In this document: positions 7,519-15,941 of the stretch, one piece after another
Layout of the letters: every line of letters starts with the position of its first letter
Numbering within the stretch: position 1 is the stretch's first letter
Assembly: GCA_910578935.1 (NCBI GenBank)
Contig: CAJTSM010000005.1
Coordinates: forward strand, 6,417-46,593
Reading direction: 5' to 3'
Length of the DNA stretch: 40,177 nucleotides
Source: an uncultured Oscillibacter sp.
Lineage (GTDB): Bacteria > Bacillota > Clostridia > Oscillospirales > Oscillospiraceae
The notes under the pieces: model-generated
Told to the model about the DNA's origin: nothing
Seen by the model: only the letters and a program-made list of their open reading frames with translations
Databases searched by the model: none
Made by a program: the position numbers and the translations under genes

Positions 7519-8180
7519 CGTCTCCTCCGATCCGCCTCGTAGTTCTCCCGCAGTTCCGCGAAGGCGCGGATGGGAGCGCCGTCGGTGTTCTGGAATTTCA
7601 TGGGCAGGGCAAAAAACAAGAAGTCCTTCCGTCCCCGGACTTTTTTCAGACACAGGTTCTCAATGCTCACCACGCCGTCCTTCAGCAAAATGTGGTGGAC
7701 GGGCAGGTGGGTGTCCGACATCCGGTCGATGCTGATTGCGTCGGTGCCCACGCCCTTGAGGCCCCGGGACACCAGGTATTTCGCCGCCGCCTCGTCGGGG
7801 ACGGGGAAACTGTCCTCCAGGAAGCCCTCCGTCCCCCAGTGGTCCTCCCAGCCGGTGTAGAACAGGATGAAGTCCGCGCAGTGGATGGCCTCGTAGTTGG
7901 ACCGGAGGAATTCCTCCGTGATGACGGGACCCTCCCCGGACACGTCCAGCACCGTGGCCCGGCCGGAGAACTGAGACATGGGCATGTCGTCCAGGGTTCG
8001 TCCATCCTGTAAAAGGTGGGCGGGGGCGTCCATGTGGGTGCCGGTGTGAGAGGAGAACGCCAGCAGGGTTTCCCGGAACCCGTCCCGGGTGAGGGTACAG
8101 GCGGGGGAGAGGCTGGGGACCGGCGTGCCGGGGTAGATGGGAATCTCCGGGGTAATGGTGTGGGTCATGTCGATCAGCAT
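7515..8180 (-). CDS. Cyclase-family metal-dependent hydrolase (kynurenine formamidase-like)
   Basis: 221-residue member of the Cyclase/KynB family, metal-dependent hydrolases that include kynurenine formamidase and several amide or lactone hydrolases. The metal-binding motif is clear: 'SSHTGTHMDAPAHLL' (HxGTHxDxPxH type), plus the later 'GVGTDAISID' and 'LPVHHILL' segments. The exact substrate cannot be told from sequence, and no tryptophan-degradation genes are nearby. The start is ATG at 8180, with GGAAAGGAAG upstream. The stop overlaps the murT start by 4 bases (GTGA), so the two are probably translationally coupled. A 61-base spacer separates it from mnmG upstream. Confidence 0.8.
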   Translation of the reverse strand: MLIDMTHTITPEIPIYPGTPVPSLSPACTLTRDGFRETLLAFSSHTGTHMDAPAHLLQDGRTLDDMPMSQFSGRATVLDVSGEGPVITEEFLRSNYEAIHCADFILFYTGWEDHWGTEGFLEDSFPVPDEAAAKYLVSRGLKGVGTDAISIDRMSDTHLPVHHILLKDGVVSIENLCLKKVRGRKDFLFFALPMKFQNTDGAPIRAFAELRENYEADRRRR

Positions 8181-8241
8181 AGGTCGTTGCTTCCTTTCCA
8201 ATCAGTATTGACAGCTTTTGAGGTTTGAAAACGCGCTGATC

Positions 8242-10107
8242 TTATGTTTCCAAGAAGATCATCAGTGCGGCGACATCCGCCGGGGACACCCCGGAAATCC
8301 GAGACGCCTGTCCCAAATCCAGGGGGCGCACCGCCGCCAGTTTTTCCCTGGCTTCCAGCCGGAGGCCCTGAATTTGGCTGTAGTCCAGACCGGCCGGCAG
8401 GCGGTGAGAGGCCATCTTCCGGAAATCTTCCACCTGTTTTTCCTGGCGGCGGATATAGCCCTCGTACTTCACGGAGATTTCCACCTGTTCCCGCACCTCC
8501 GGGGGCAGATCCGGCCGGCCGGGGTCGAAGGGGGCCAGCTCGTCATAGTGAATCCGGGGCCTTCTCAACAGCGCGTCCAGGGGACAGCCCCCGGCTGCGT
8601 CCGCCGTGTCCTTGGAGGCCAGGAAGGCCGCGAGCGACGGGGAGGGGGAGGCGCCCGTATGGCGCAGGCGCTTGATCTCCCGGTCTACAGAGGCGTACTT
8701 TTCCTCCACGGCCCGGAGGCGTTCCTCCGGGACCAGACCGATGTCATAGCCCCGCCGCGTCAGGCGCAGGTCCGCGTTGTCCTGCCGCAGCAGCAGCCGG
8801 TACTCGCTCCGGGAGGTCATGATCCGGTAAGGCTCGCCGGTGCCCTTGGTCACCAGGTCGTCGATCAGGGTTCCGATGTAGCTCTCCGCCCGGGAGAGGA
8901 TGAAGGGCTCCTGCCCCCGAAGCTTCCGGACGGCGTTGACCCCGGCCACGAAGCCCTGGACCGCCGCCTCCTCATAGCCGGAGGAGCCGTTGAACTGCCC
9001 CGCGCCGTAAAGGCCGGGGACAGCCTTGACCTCCAGCGTGGGGCGGAGGGCCAGCGGGTCGACGCAGTCATATTCAATGGCGTAAGCGGGCCGGGTCATG
9101 ACGGCCCGGCGGAGCCCCGGCACGCTGTGGAGCATCCGAATCTGCACATCCTCCGGCATGGAGGAGGAGAAGCCCTGAATGTAAACCTCCTCGGTGTCCA
9201 GGCCCATGGGCTCCACGAAAAGCTGGTGCCGGAGCTTGTCCGGGAAGCGGACGATTTTCGTCTCGAAGGAGGGGCAGTACCGGGGCCCCACGCCTTCGAT
9301 CAGGCCGGAGTACATGGGGGCCCGGTCCAGGTTTTCCTGGACGATGCGCTTTGTCTCCTCCGTGGTCCAAGTGAGGTGGCAGACGGCCCGGTTCTCCGGC
9401 GGATCTTTGGTGGAGTAGGAGAAAGGGACGGGCAAGCCGTCGCCGGGCTGGACCTCCATCTCTTCAAAGTCCACGGTCCGGGCATTGACCCGGGGGGGCG
9501 TGCCGGTCTTGAAGCGGCGGAGGGGGAGGCCCAATTTCAGCAGGGATTGCGTCAGCCGCGTGGCGGCGTGCATTCCGTCGGGGCCGGAGTCCTCCACCCA
9601 TTCGCCCACAATCGTCCGGCCCGTCAAATAGGTCCCCGTGGCTAAAATCACGGCCCGGACGGCGAAGACCGCCCCGGTAGCCAGGACCACGGCGGACACC
9701 GCGCCGCCCTCTGTGCGGACCTCCACCACTTCCCCCTGGCGGACCGTGAGGTGTTCCTGCCGCTCCAGGGCGTGTTTCATGCGGCCCTGGTATTTCCGGC
9801 GGTCCGCCTGGGCCCGGAGGGACCAGACGGCGGGGCCTTTGCCCTTGTTCAGGAGGCGGTACTGGATGCAGCACTCGTCGGCGGCCCGGGCCATCTCGCC
9901 CCCCAGGGCGTCCAGCTCCCGGACCAGATGGCCTTTGCCGGTGCCGCCGATGGCGGGATTACAGGGCATGTTGCCCACGGCGTCCAGGTTGATCGTGAAA
10001 ACGATGGTTTCCAGCCCCAGACGGGCGGAGGCCAGGGCGGCTTCAATACCGGCGTGGCCGGCGCCGATGACGGCGATGTCAAATGTTCCGGCTTGAAATT
10101 CTTGCAT
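8242..10107 (-). CDS. mnmG: tRNA uridine-5-carboxymethylaminomethyl modification enzyme MnmG
   Basis: FAD enzyme that, with MnmE, installs the carboxymethylaminomethyl group at wobble U34 of several tRNAs. It has 621 residues, the normal length. The N-terminal dinucleotide-binding motif is 'DIAVIGAGHAGIEAALASAR', followed by the signature 'MPCNPAIGGTGKGHLVRELD'. The later signature 'GLYGAGQFNGSSGYEEAAVQG' type region and a C-terminal helical domain ending in 'AALMIFLET' are present. AGGAG lies 7 bases upstream of the ATG at 10107. In many Bacillota mnmG sits between mnmE and rsmG; neither is visible here. A long repeat-like gap lies upstream. Confidence 0.96.
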   Translation of the reverse strand: MQEFQAGTFDIAVIGAGHAGIEAALASARLGLETIVFTINLDAVGNMPCNPAIGGTGKGHLVRELDALGGEMARAADECCIQYRLLNKGKGPAVWSLRAQADRRKYQGRMKHALERQEHLTVRQGEVVEVRTEGGAVSAVVLATGAVFAVRAVILATGTYLTGRTIVGEWVEDSGPDGMHAATRLTQSLLKLGLPLRRFKTGTPPRVNARTVDFEEMEVQPGDGLPVPFSYSTKDPPENRAVCHLTWTTEETKRIVQENLDRAPMYSGLIEGVGPRYCPSFETKIVRFPDKLRHQLFVEPMGLDTEEVYIQGFSSSMPEDVQIRMLHSVPGLRRAVMTRPAYAIEYDCVDPLALRPTLEVKAVPGLYGAGQFNGSSGYEEAAVQGFVAGVNAVRKLRGQEPFILSRAESYIGTLIDDLVTKGTGEPYRIMTSRSEYRLLLRQDNADLRLTRRGYDIGLVPEERLRAVEEKYASVDREIKRLRHTGASPSPSLAAFLASKDTADAAGGCPLDALLRRPRIHYDELAPFDPGRPDLPPEVREQVEISVKYEGYIRRQEKQVEDFRKMASHRLPAGLDYSQIQGLRLEAREKLAAVRPLDLGQASRISGVSPADVAALMIFLET

Positions 10108-10683
10108 GGCGGGCTCCTGTCAATTCCCCTCCTTTAGGGGGGGTGTACTCGCCCTTGCGGGCGGGGCGGGGTGGTCAGCAGCTGTCTTGATAGCTGGTGC
10201 AATGCACCCTCCATGTCGTCGGGGCGAAATCCGTTCTGTTCCGCAGCCGCCTAGCGGCGACGGCTCCACGGCACTCCTTTGCCCCTCCTCTCCCCACCGC
10301 GCGGGGCGCGGCGGGGGCCCCTTTTTTGCGAAAAGAGACTGCGTCCTAAGACGCGTGTCGGAGGCCAACCGCCGCAAAGCGGCGGCTCTTAGGCCGCAGA
10401 CGAATGCGCCGTGCACGGTGTAAGAGAGAAAACAGGGGCGCGGCTGGGGTACAGACCGTTTGATACGCAAGTCTTCGGGCCGCGGCGTGGATTGAGCGGG
10501 GGGTTTGGCAGTCGATGCAAGGCCTGTCCGGTCCTCCTCGCTGCCGCTAAGTTGGCGGTTGGAAGAGGAAATCACCCTGTGGGGCGTTTCTCCGGGCCTG
10601 CCTTTTGACCGGTAGACCACCCTGAGGGGCCCGCACCCCTGTGCGGGCCATTCCCTCCGGGCTTGTCCTTTGATCGGTAGAAC
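10108..10683. other. Repeat-rich gene-free region upstream of mnmG
   Basis: 576 bases without a convincing gene. Minus-strand frames (for example 10120-10620) translate to proline/arginine/serine-rich sequence with no recognisable domain, as expected of GC-rich non-coding DNA. It contains several short palindromes (for example around 10245-10257 and 10370-10386), a C/G-rich tract at 10125-10160, and a degenerate direct repeat at 10591-10682. It probably contains the mnmG promoter, but I could not identify it. Confidence 0.5.
10591..10682. repeat. Degenerate direct repeat (two copies, 65-base period)
   Basis: Copy 1 at 10591-10618 and copy 2 at 10656-10683 match at about 23 of 28 positions (core TCCGGGC.TG.C.TTTGA.CGGTAGA.C). 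Each is followed or preceded by a related CCCTG.GGGGC block, so the repeating unit is about 65 bases. Function unknown. Confidence 0.55.
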
Positions 10684-10902
10684 TTATCCCCGATGGGCAT
10701 ACCGGTTCTCCGTCCGGCCCATGAGCCAGTCCACGGAGACGTCGTAATAGTCGGCAATGCGCAAGAGCTTTTCATATCTCGGGAAAGTGCCCAACTCCAT
10801 GTCCTGATAGCCCCGCATGGAAATGCCGATTTCCGCCGCGACGGCGGGCTGGGACATATGCACTTCCTTCCTCAACATTTTAATCTTTTCAAAATAATCC
10901 AT
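10684..10902 (-). CDS. Small XRE-family helix-turn-helix regulator
   Basis: 72-residue protein that is almost entirely one Cro/CI-type HTH domain: 'MLRKEVHMSQPAVAAEIGIS' (helices 1-3) and 'ALGTFPRYEKLL'-like C-terminal helices, here 'ELGTFPRYEKLLRIADYYDV', ending in 'SVDWLMGRTE', the classic end of this domain. The start is ATG at 10902, with AAGGGGG upstream; the longer frame to 10923 runs through the ribosome site. It is divergent from the small gene at 10980, with 77 bases between the starts. Those bases hold a TTGACA/TATTAT promoter containing a CACA...TGTG inverted repeat, so autoregulation and control of its neighbour is a reasonable guess. Confidence 0.85.
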   Translation of the reverse strand: MDYFEKIKMLRKEVHMSQPAVAAEIGISMRGYQDMELGTFPRYEKLLRIADYYDVSVDWLMGRTENRYAHRG

Positions 10903-10911
10903 AGCTCCCCC

Positions 10912-10941
10912 TTGACATAGCACAACTACGTGTGGTATTAT
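10912..10941 (+). promoter_or_regulatory. Strong promoter with possible operator in the spacer
   Basis: -35 TTGACA (10912-10917), 18-base spacer, extended -10 TGGTATTAT (TATTAT 10936-10941). The spacer holds CACAACTACGTGTG (10921-10934), whose ends are inverted (CACA/TGTG), a plausible site for the adjacent HTH protein. Confidence 0.65.
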
Positions 10942-10979
10942 GAATCATACAAAAAATTGAATGAAGCGAGGTGCTCGTT

Positions 10980-11177
10980 GTGACCGAGATCCCCCAGATT
11001 GTCGAAGATCTGTACGACCAGCTGGTCATGATTCCCGACGAGAAGGACTGGCCGGACTACCTGGGCGGCAATCCCGCCGTCGCGTATAAATTGTACTCCT
11101 TTTATTACGGCCTCCGGGCGGGTTACCAGCTGGCGGACGCCCTGCGGGAGGAGCCCTTTACTCCTTCTGAAGAATGA
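10980..11177 (+). CDS. Small acidic protein of unknown function
   Basis: 65-residue ORF downstream of a near-consensus promoter, divergent from the XRE regulator. The product is soluble-looking and acidic, with an aromatic-rich centre ('AVAYKLYSFYYGLRAGYQLA') that should be helical. I recognise no family. I chose GTG at 10980 because AGCGAGGTG (10965-10973) lies 6 bases upstream; an alternative in-frame GTG at 10971 has no site before it. The last 20 bases overlap, tail to tail, the end of the phosphoesterase gene on the other strand, so its 3' end must lie within or beyond that gene. Its position suggests it is a target of the HTH protein. Confidence 0.6.
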   Translation: MTEIPQIVEDLYDQLVMIPDEKDWPDYLGGNPAVAYKLYSFYYGLRAGYQLADALREEPFTPSEE

Positions 11178-12021
11178 GCAGGGCCACCTCCGGGCGGTTG
11201 AACAGGCGGAAGCTGGGGCCCGTGTTCCCCAACCCCCGGGTGACAAACAGCGTAGAGCCGTTTTTCTCATACAGCCCCGCCGTGTAAGAGGGAAACAGCG
11301 TCCGGTCCGTGGACACCAGCCCGTCGGTAAAGGGCAGGCGGATCACGCCGCCGTGGCCGTGGCCGGAGATCACCAGGTCCGCCCCCAGCCGGCTGTACTG
11401 GTCCGGAAAGTAATTGTTCCGGTGGGCCAGCAGCATCCAGAAGGCGTCCTCCCCGTAAGCGGCCCGGAGCTCCTCCGCCACCGTCTCCGGGGACTTCTGG
11501 TCCGCGTAGCCGTTGGGATCGTCAATGCCCGCCAGAACCGCCGTGTCCCCGTTCCGCTCCAGTGTTACGAACCGGTTGGACAGCACCGTCACGCCCTGGG
11601 CCTCCAGGGCTTCTTTTAATTCAGGCACATCTCCCAAGGCCCACTCATGATTTCCCGTGACGTAGTAGGTAGGGGCGATGGCCGTCAAGCCCGCCGCCGT
11701 CTCCTCTGCGTAGTTCTCCGGAACATCCCGGAAGGCGTCCAGCAGGTCCCCCACAAGAAAGATGTAGTCCGGCTCCTGGGCCTCCACGGCCTCCAGGAGC
11801 GGTTTGTTTTTTTCGCCGAAAAACGTGGAGTGCAGGTCCCCCAGCACCACGACCCGGCATCCGTCGAAGCCCGGGGGCAGGTCCCGAAAGGAGGGGGAGA
11901 ACGCTTCCGTCTGAAGGGCCGTGTTGCCCCACCAGACATAGAGCCCCGCCAGGACGGTCAGGGCGAGCAGGAACAGCAGCCCCCGGCCCCGGCGGCGGCG
12001 CGGTTTGGAACGCCTTTCCAT
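11158..12021 (-). CDS. Membrane-anchored metallophosphoesterase (YkuE/YaeI-like)
   Basis: 287-residue calcineurin-type phosphoesterase with an N-terminal anchor. After a very basic start ('RRSKPRRRRGRG'), a single transmembrane helix spans about residues 14-32, placing the catalytic domain outside. Metal-ligand motifs are in order: 'VVLGDLHSTFFG' (GDxH), 'FLVGDLLDAF' (GDxxD), 'YVTGNHEWALG' (GNHE), 'LLAHRNNYFP' (H) and 'VISGHGHGGVIRLP' (GHxH). Relatives hydrolyse phosphodiesters or lipid-linked phosphates; the substrate here is unknown. The start is ATG at 12021, with GGAGG five bases upstream. An extended -10 (TGCTATACT) lies at 12067-12075. Confidence 0.88.
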   Translation of the reverse strand: MERRSKPRRRRGRGLLFLLALTVLAGLYVWWGNTALQTEAFSPSFRDLPPGFDGCRVVVLGDLHSTFFGEKNKPLLEAVEAQEPDYIFLVGDLLDAFRDVPENYAEETAAGLTAIAPTYYVTGNHEWALGDVPELKEALEAQGVTVLSNRFVTLERNGDTAVLAGIDDPNGYADQKSPETVAEELRAAYGEDAFWMLLAHRNNYFPDQYSRLGADLVISGHGHGGVIRLPFTDGLVSTDRTLFPSYTAGLYEKNGSTLFVTRGLGNTGPSFRLFNRPEVALLILQKE

Positions 12022-12066
12022 AGACACCTCCATACCGGAAAACGGCGGCAATACCACAATGAAAAC

Positions 12067-12075
12067 AGTATAGCA
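12067..12075 (-). promoter_or_regulatory. Extended -10 element for the phosphoesterase gene
   Basis: Minus-strand TGCTATACT with TATACT at 12067-12072; no clear -35 at the right distance. It lies 46 bases before the chosen ATG. Confidence 0.5.
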
Positions 12076-12233
12076 CAGGGAGTATTTCCCTGGCGAGAGA
12101 AAAAATACACAAAGAAGGGGAATGGGATACAGAAAACTTCGTGCGCACCGCCGCCGAAAGGACGACCTTAAGGCGGGATGACGAAACTTGCCGGAGGTAT
12201 TGTGAAAAAATTATGAAATACAGAAAATTCCTC

Positions 12234-12262
12234 TTGCATTATGTCAACAGATGTGGTATTCT
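12234..12262 (+). promoter_or_regulatory. Promoter of the 27-residue peptide unit
   Basis: TTGCAT (12234-12239), 17-base spacer, extended -10 TGGTATTCT (TATTCT 12257-12262). Transcription would begin near 12269. The sequence TGTGGTATT, with CAAC 3-4 bases upstream of it, is shared with the promoter at 10912-10941. Confidence 0.65.
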
Positions 12263-12296
12263 TTTTACAGATATTTCAAGAGAGGAGACTATAGAC

Positions 12297-12380
12297 ATGA
12301 AATTGTTTTCACAAGCATTACCGGACGATTTGGACGACATGATCTTTCTGGATGAGCCTTGGACTCACAGCGATCGCTGA
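12297..12380 (+). CDS. 27-residue acidic peptide, free-standing transcription unit
   Basis: ATG at 12297 preceded by GAGGAG (12282-12287, 9-base spacing), stop TGA at 12378-12380. The peptide begins MKLFSQALPDD and ends EPWTHSDR; it has seven acidic residues, no cysteine, and neither a signal peptide nor a membrane segment. A good promoter lies upstream and an intrinsic terminator starts 10 bases after the stop, so the transcript is about 145 bases and carries only this ORF. It could be a true small protein, or a small RNA with an incidental ORF. I recognise no family. The frame is open further upstream, but the promoter and ribosome site favour this start. Confidence 0.55.
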   Translation: MKLFSQALPDDLDDMIFLDEPWTHSDR

Positions 12381-12390
12381 AAACCGGAAG

Positions 12391-12420
12391 CCACGCCGTC
12401 GGCGTGGATTTTTCTTTTTC
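12391..12420 (+). terminator. Intrinsic terminator of the peptide unit
   Basis: CCACGCC (12391-12397), loop GTC, GGCGTGG (12401-12407), then ATTTTTCTTTTT. A textbook form, 10 bases after the stop codon. Confidence 0.9.
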
Positions 12421-12526
12421 TGCGAATCGGGCTTCCGCCCGTTGACGATATGAACCCGGACCCGCCGCCGGTATAGCGGCTGCCGCAATTCCATATTGAC
12501 TCGTTGAGAAACAAAAGGCAGTAAGG

Positions 12527-12555
12527 CCCGTCCCATAAAGTGGGGCGGGTTTTTC
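12527..12555 (+). terminator. Second plus-strand terminator
   Basis: CCCGTCCCA (12527-12535) pairs with TGGGGCGGG (12541-12549) with one G-U pair and a five-base loop, followed by TTTTT. About 120 bases past the first terminator; either a backup or the end of a separate small RNA. Confidence 0.75.
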
Positions 12556-12696
12556 CATGTCCTACCAGATGATGTGGAATACGCCTAAAAACCGGCCGAA
12601 AAATCGTGGATTTTATGGAAAATTTTCGTGGCGTTTTTCGACCGGATATGATACATTTGTGTTAAGAGAAGTAAGAACTTGTATTCACAATTGGGA

Positions 12697-12780
12697 AATG
12701 CCGGATCGGCGGGAATTTTTCCCGCCAGACCAGGAAAAGCGACGCAGCATGACGGAGAAAAGACCGCTTAGACGGCGCTC
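12697..12780 (+). repeat. Intergenic hairpin repeat, copy A (shortened)
   Basis: Shares both ends with copy C at 31773-31890: AATGCCGGAT.GG....ATTTTTC at the left and TGA.GGA.AAA.G....AGACGGCGCT at the right. It lacks about 35 central bases. An 8-bp perfect hairpin (12708-12715 with 12719-12726) lies in its left part. Confidence 0.7.
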
Positions 12781-12802
12781 AGCGGCAGTGAATACAGGTT
12801 CT

Positions 12803-12843
12803 AAAAAAGCCCCTGGGGCGGACCGGCCATTTCCCGGGGCTTT
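12803..12843 (-). terminator. Hairpin with minus-strand T-run
   Basis: AAAGCCCC (12806-12813) pairs with GGGGCTTT (12836-12843), extended by GGG/CCC past a bulged T. Six A at 12803-12808 give a T-run in the minus-strand sense. No minus-strand gene lies just upstream in that sense, so what it ends is unclear; it precedes the lipoprotein gene on the plus strand. Confidence 0.4.
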
Positions 12844-12878
12844 GGAGAGGAAAAGCCGGGGGAAAGGAGGGTGCTCTC

Positions 12879-13499
12879 ATGCGCAGGATGATTGCCGTGT
12901 TTTTGCCGGCGCTGCTGCTGGCTGGCTGCGCCGCGCCTGTTGAAGAGAATTCCCCCGTTTCCGCGCCTGCCCCGGCGGTGCGGGTGGAACGGATGAGCTC
13001 CTCCATGGTGGAAGCCTCGGCCCGGCCGCTGCTGGAGGCGGAAGTCTTGGCCGCCTATGAGCGGGCCCAACGGGTTTACGGCTGGTTTGACTTGGCTCCT
13101 CTGCCTTCTTCCGGTGAGTCTGCCGCCTGGGACGGCGTGATTTACCACCGGGTGGAGATGGAGGGGATTGAGAATCTGGAGGACCTGCGGGCCTATCTGC
13201 GGGGCGTCTTTTCTCAAGAGCTGACGGACCGTCTCCTGGATGGGCGCACGGCCCGGATCCAGTACCGGAATATTGAGGGCGCGCTCTATGTCTCTGGAGA
13301 GCCTCGGGCCCTGAAGGCCGGAAAGGGCCAGGCCCGGGTGGAGACGGAACAGCTGGAGGACGGCCTGTATTCCGTCAATGTGATGGTGGATCTGCTGGCT
13401 GAGGACGGCGAAACCGTGGCGGGACTGGAGAGCTGGTCGTTTCCTTACGCTTTTGTAGAGGACCGGTGGGTTTTTACTGATTTCAGGCTGGTTGCCTGA
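12879..13499 (+). CDS. Lipoprotein, IseA-like DL-endopeptidase inhibitor family
   Basis: 206-residue secreted lipoprotein. The signal peptide ends in a lipobox 'LLLAGC' with the acylated cysteine near residue 18. The mature part has the IseA/YoeB pattern: 'AAYERAQRVYGWFDLAPLP' , a later 'YHRVEMEGIENLEDLRAYL' segment, 'FSQELTDRLL' and 'IQYRNIEGALYVSGE'. In Bacillus subtilis IseA binds and inhibits D,L-endopeptidases that cut the peptidoglycan stem peptide; the same role here is inference. AAAGGAGG lies upstream of the ATG at 12879. It is followed by its own terminator. Confidence 0.75.
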   Translation: MRRMIAVFLPALLLAGCAAPVEENSPVSAPAPAVRVERMSSSMVEASARPLLEAEVLAAYERAQRVYGWFDLAPLPSSGESAAWDGVIYHRVEMEGIENLEDLRAYLRGVFSQELTDRLLDGRTARIQYRNIEGALYVSGEPRALKAGKGQARVETEQLEDGLYSVNVMVDLLAEDGETVAGLESWSFPYAFVEDRWVFTDFRLVA

Positions 13500-13515
13500 A
13501 TCCTATAGAACAAAA

Positions 13516-13553
13516 CACGCCTCCGGACAGAAACTTGTCCGGAGGCGTGCTTT
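13516..13553 (+). terminator. Terminator after the lipoprotein gene
   Basis: Perfect 14-bp stem (13516-13529 with 13536-13549), six-base loop, then CTTT. The following T-run is short but the stem is very stable. Confidence 0.8.
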
Positions 13554-13658
13554 CGTAAATTTTCCTTGATCGAAAAGCAATATGCCTAGATTTGGGGCTG
13601 TATTTTTGTCTAATTGTAAGAAATACAACGTTTGCGTAAGAAAGATTGAAGATATCTA

Positions 13659-13686
13659 TTGTAAAAATGTTTTGATATGTTACAAT
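13659..13686 (+). promoter_or_regulatory. Promoter of the membrane pyrophosphatase gene
   Basis: TTGTAA (13659-13664), 16-base spacer, extended -10 TGTTACAAT (TACAAT 13681-13686). Lies 48 bases before the ATG in an AT-rich stretch that contrasts with the GC-rich surroundings. Confidence 0.6.
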
Positions 13687-13733
13687 AAGGCCATGGACTC
13701 CAGCAAACAAACCAAAAAGGAGGAGAAAATCAC

Positions 13734-15854
<2,121 letters not shown>

Positions 15855-15904
15855 TGCCCGTTTGAATCTCGTTAAGCTTCCTTCCTCCTTTCCTTTTTTA
15901 AAGC

Positions 15905-15940
15905 GAGAGCCCTCCGCTTCAAGCGGAGGGCTCTCACTTT
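15905..15940. terminator. Bidirectional terminator between hppA and the SSB-like gene
   Basis: 13-bp perfect stem (15905-15917 with 15923-15935), five-base loop TTCAA. Followed by ACTTTGTT on the plus strand and GCTTTAAAAAA on the minus strand. It lies between two converging genes. Confidence 0.8.
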
Positions 15941-15941
15941 G

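Larger units (their letters stand above)
12421..12878. other. Gene-free region with second terminator and repeat copy A
   Basis: 458 bases. Contains a second plus-strand terminator (12527-12555), intergenic repeat copy A (12697-12780) and a hairpin with a minus-strand T-run (12803-12843). A 128-residue frame starting at 12557 runs into the next gene in another frame and has no domain or codon signature, so I do not call it. Confidence 0.6.

Noticed and set aside
10120..10620. 166-codon minus-strand ORF upstream of mnmG
   Set aside because: Low-complexity Pro/Arg/Ser composition, repeats at DNA level and no recognisable domain; treated as non-coding repeat DNA.
12421..12555. Possible SRP RNA, 6S RNA or tmRNA
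   Set aside because: None of the conserved sequence or structural hallmarks of these RNAs could be found by eye; only a terminator is supported.
12557..12943. 128-codon plus-strand ORF overlapping the lipoprotein start
   Set aside because: Runs through repeat copy A and a hairpin, has no good ribosome site, and overlaps a real gene in another frame.
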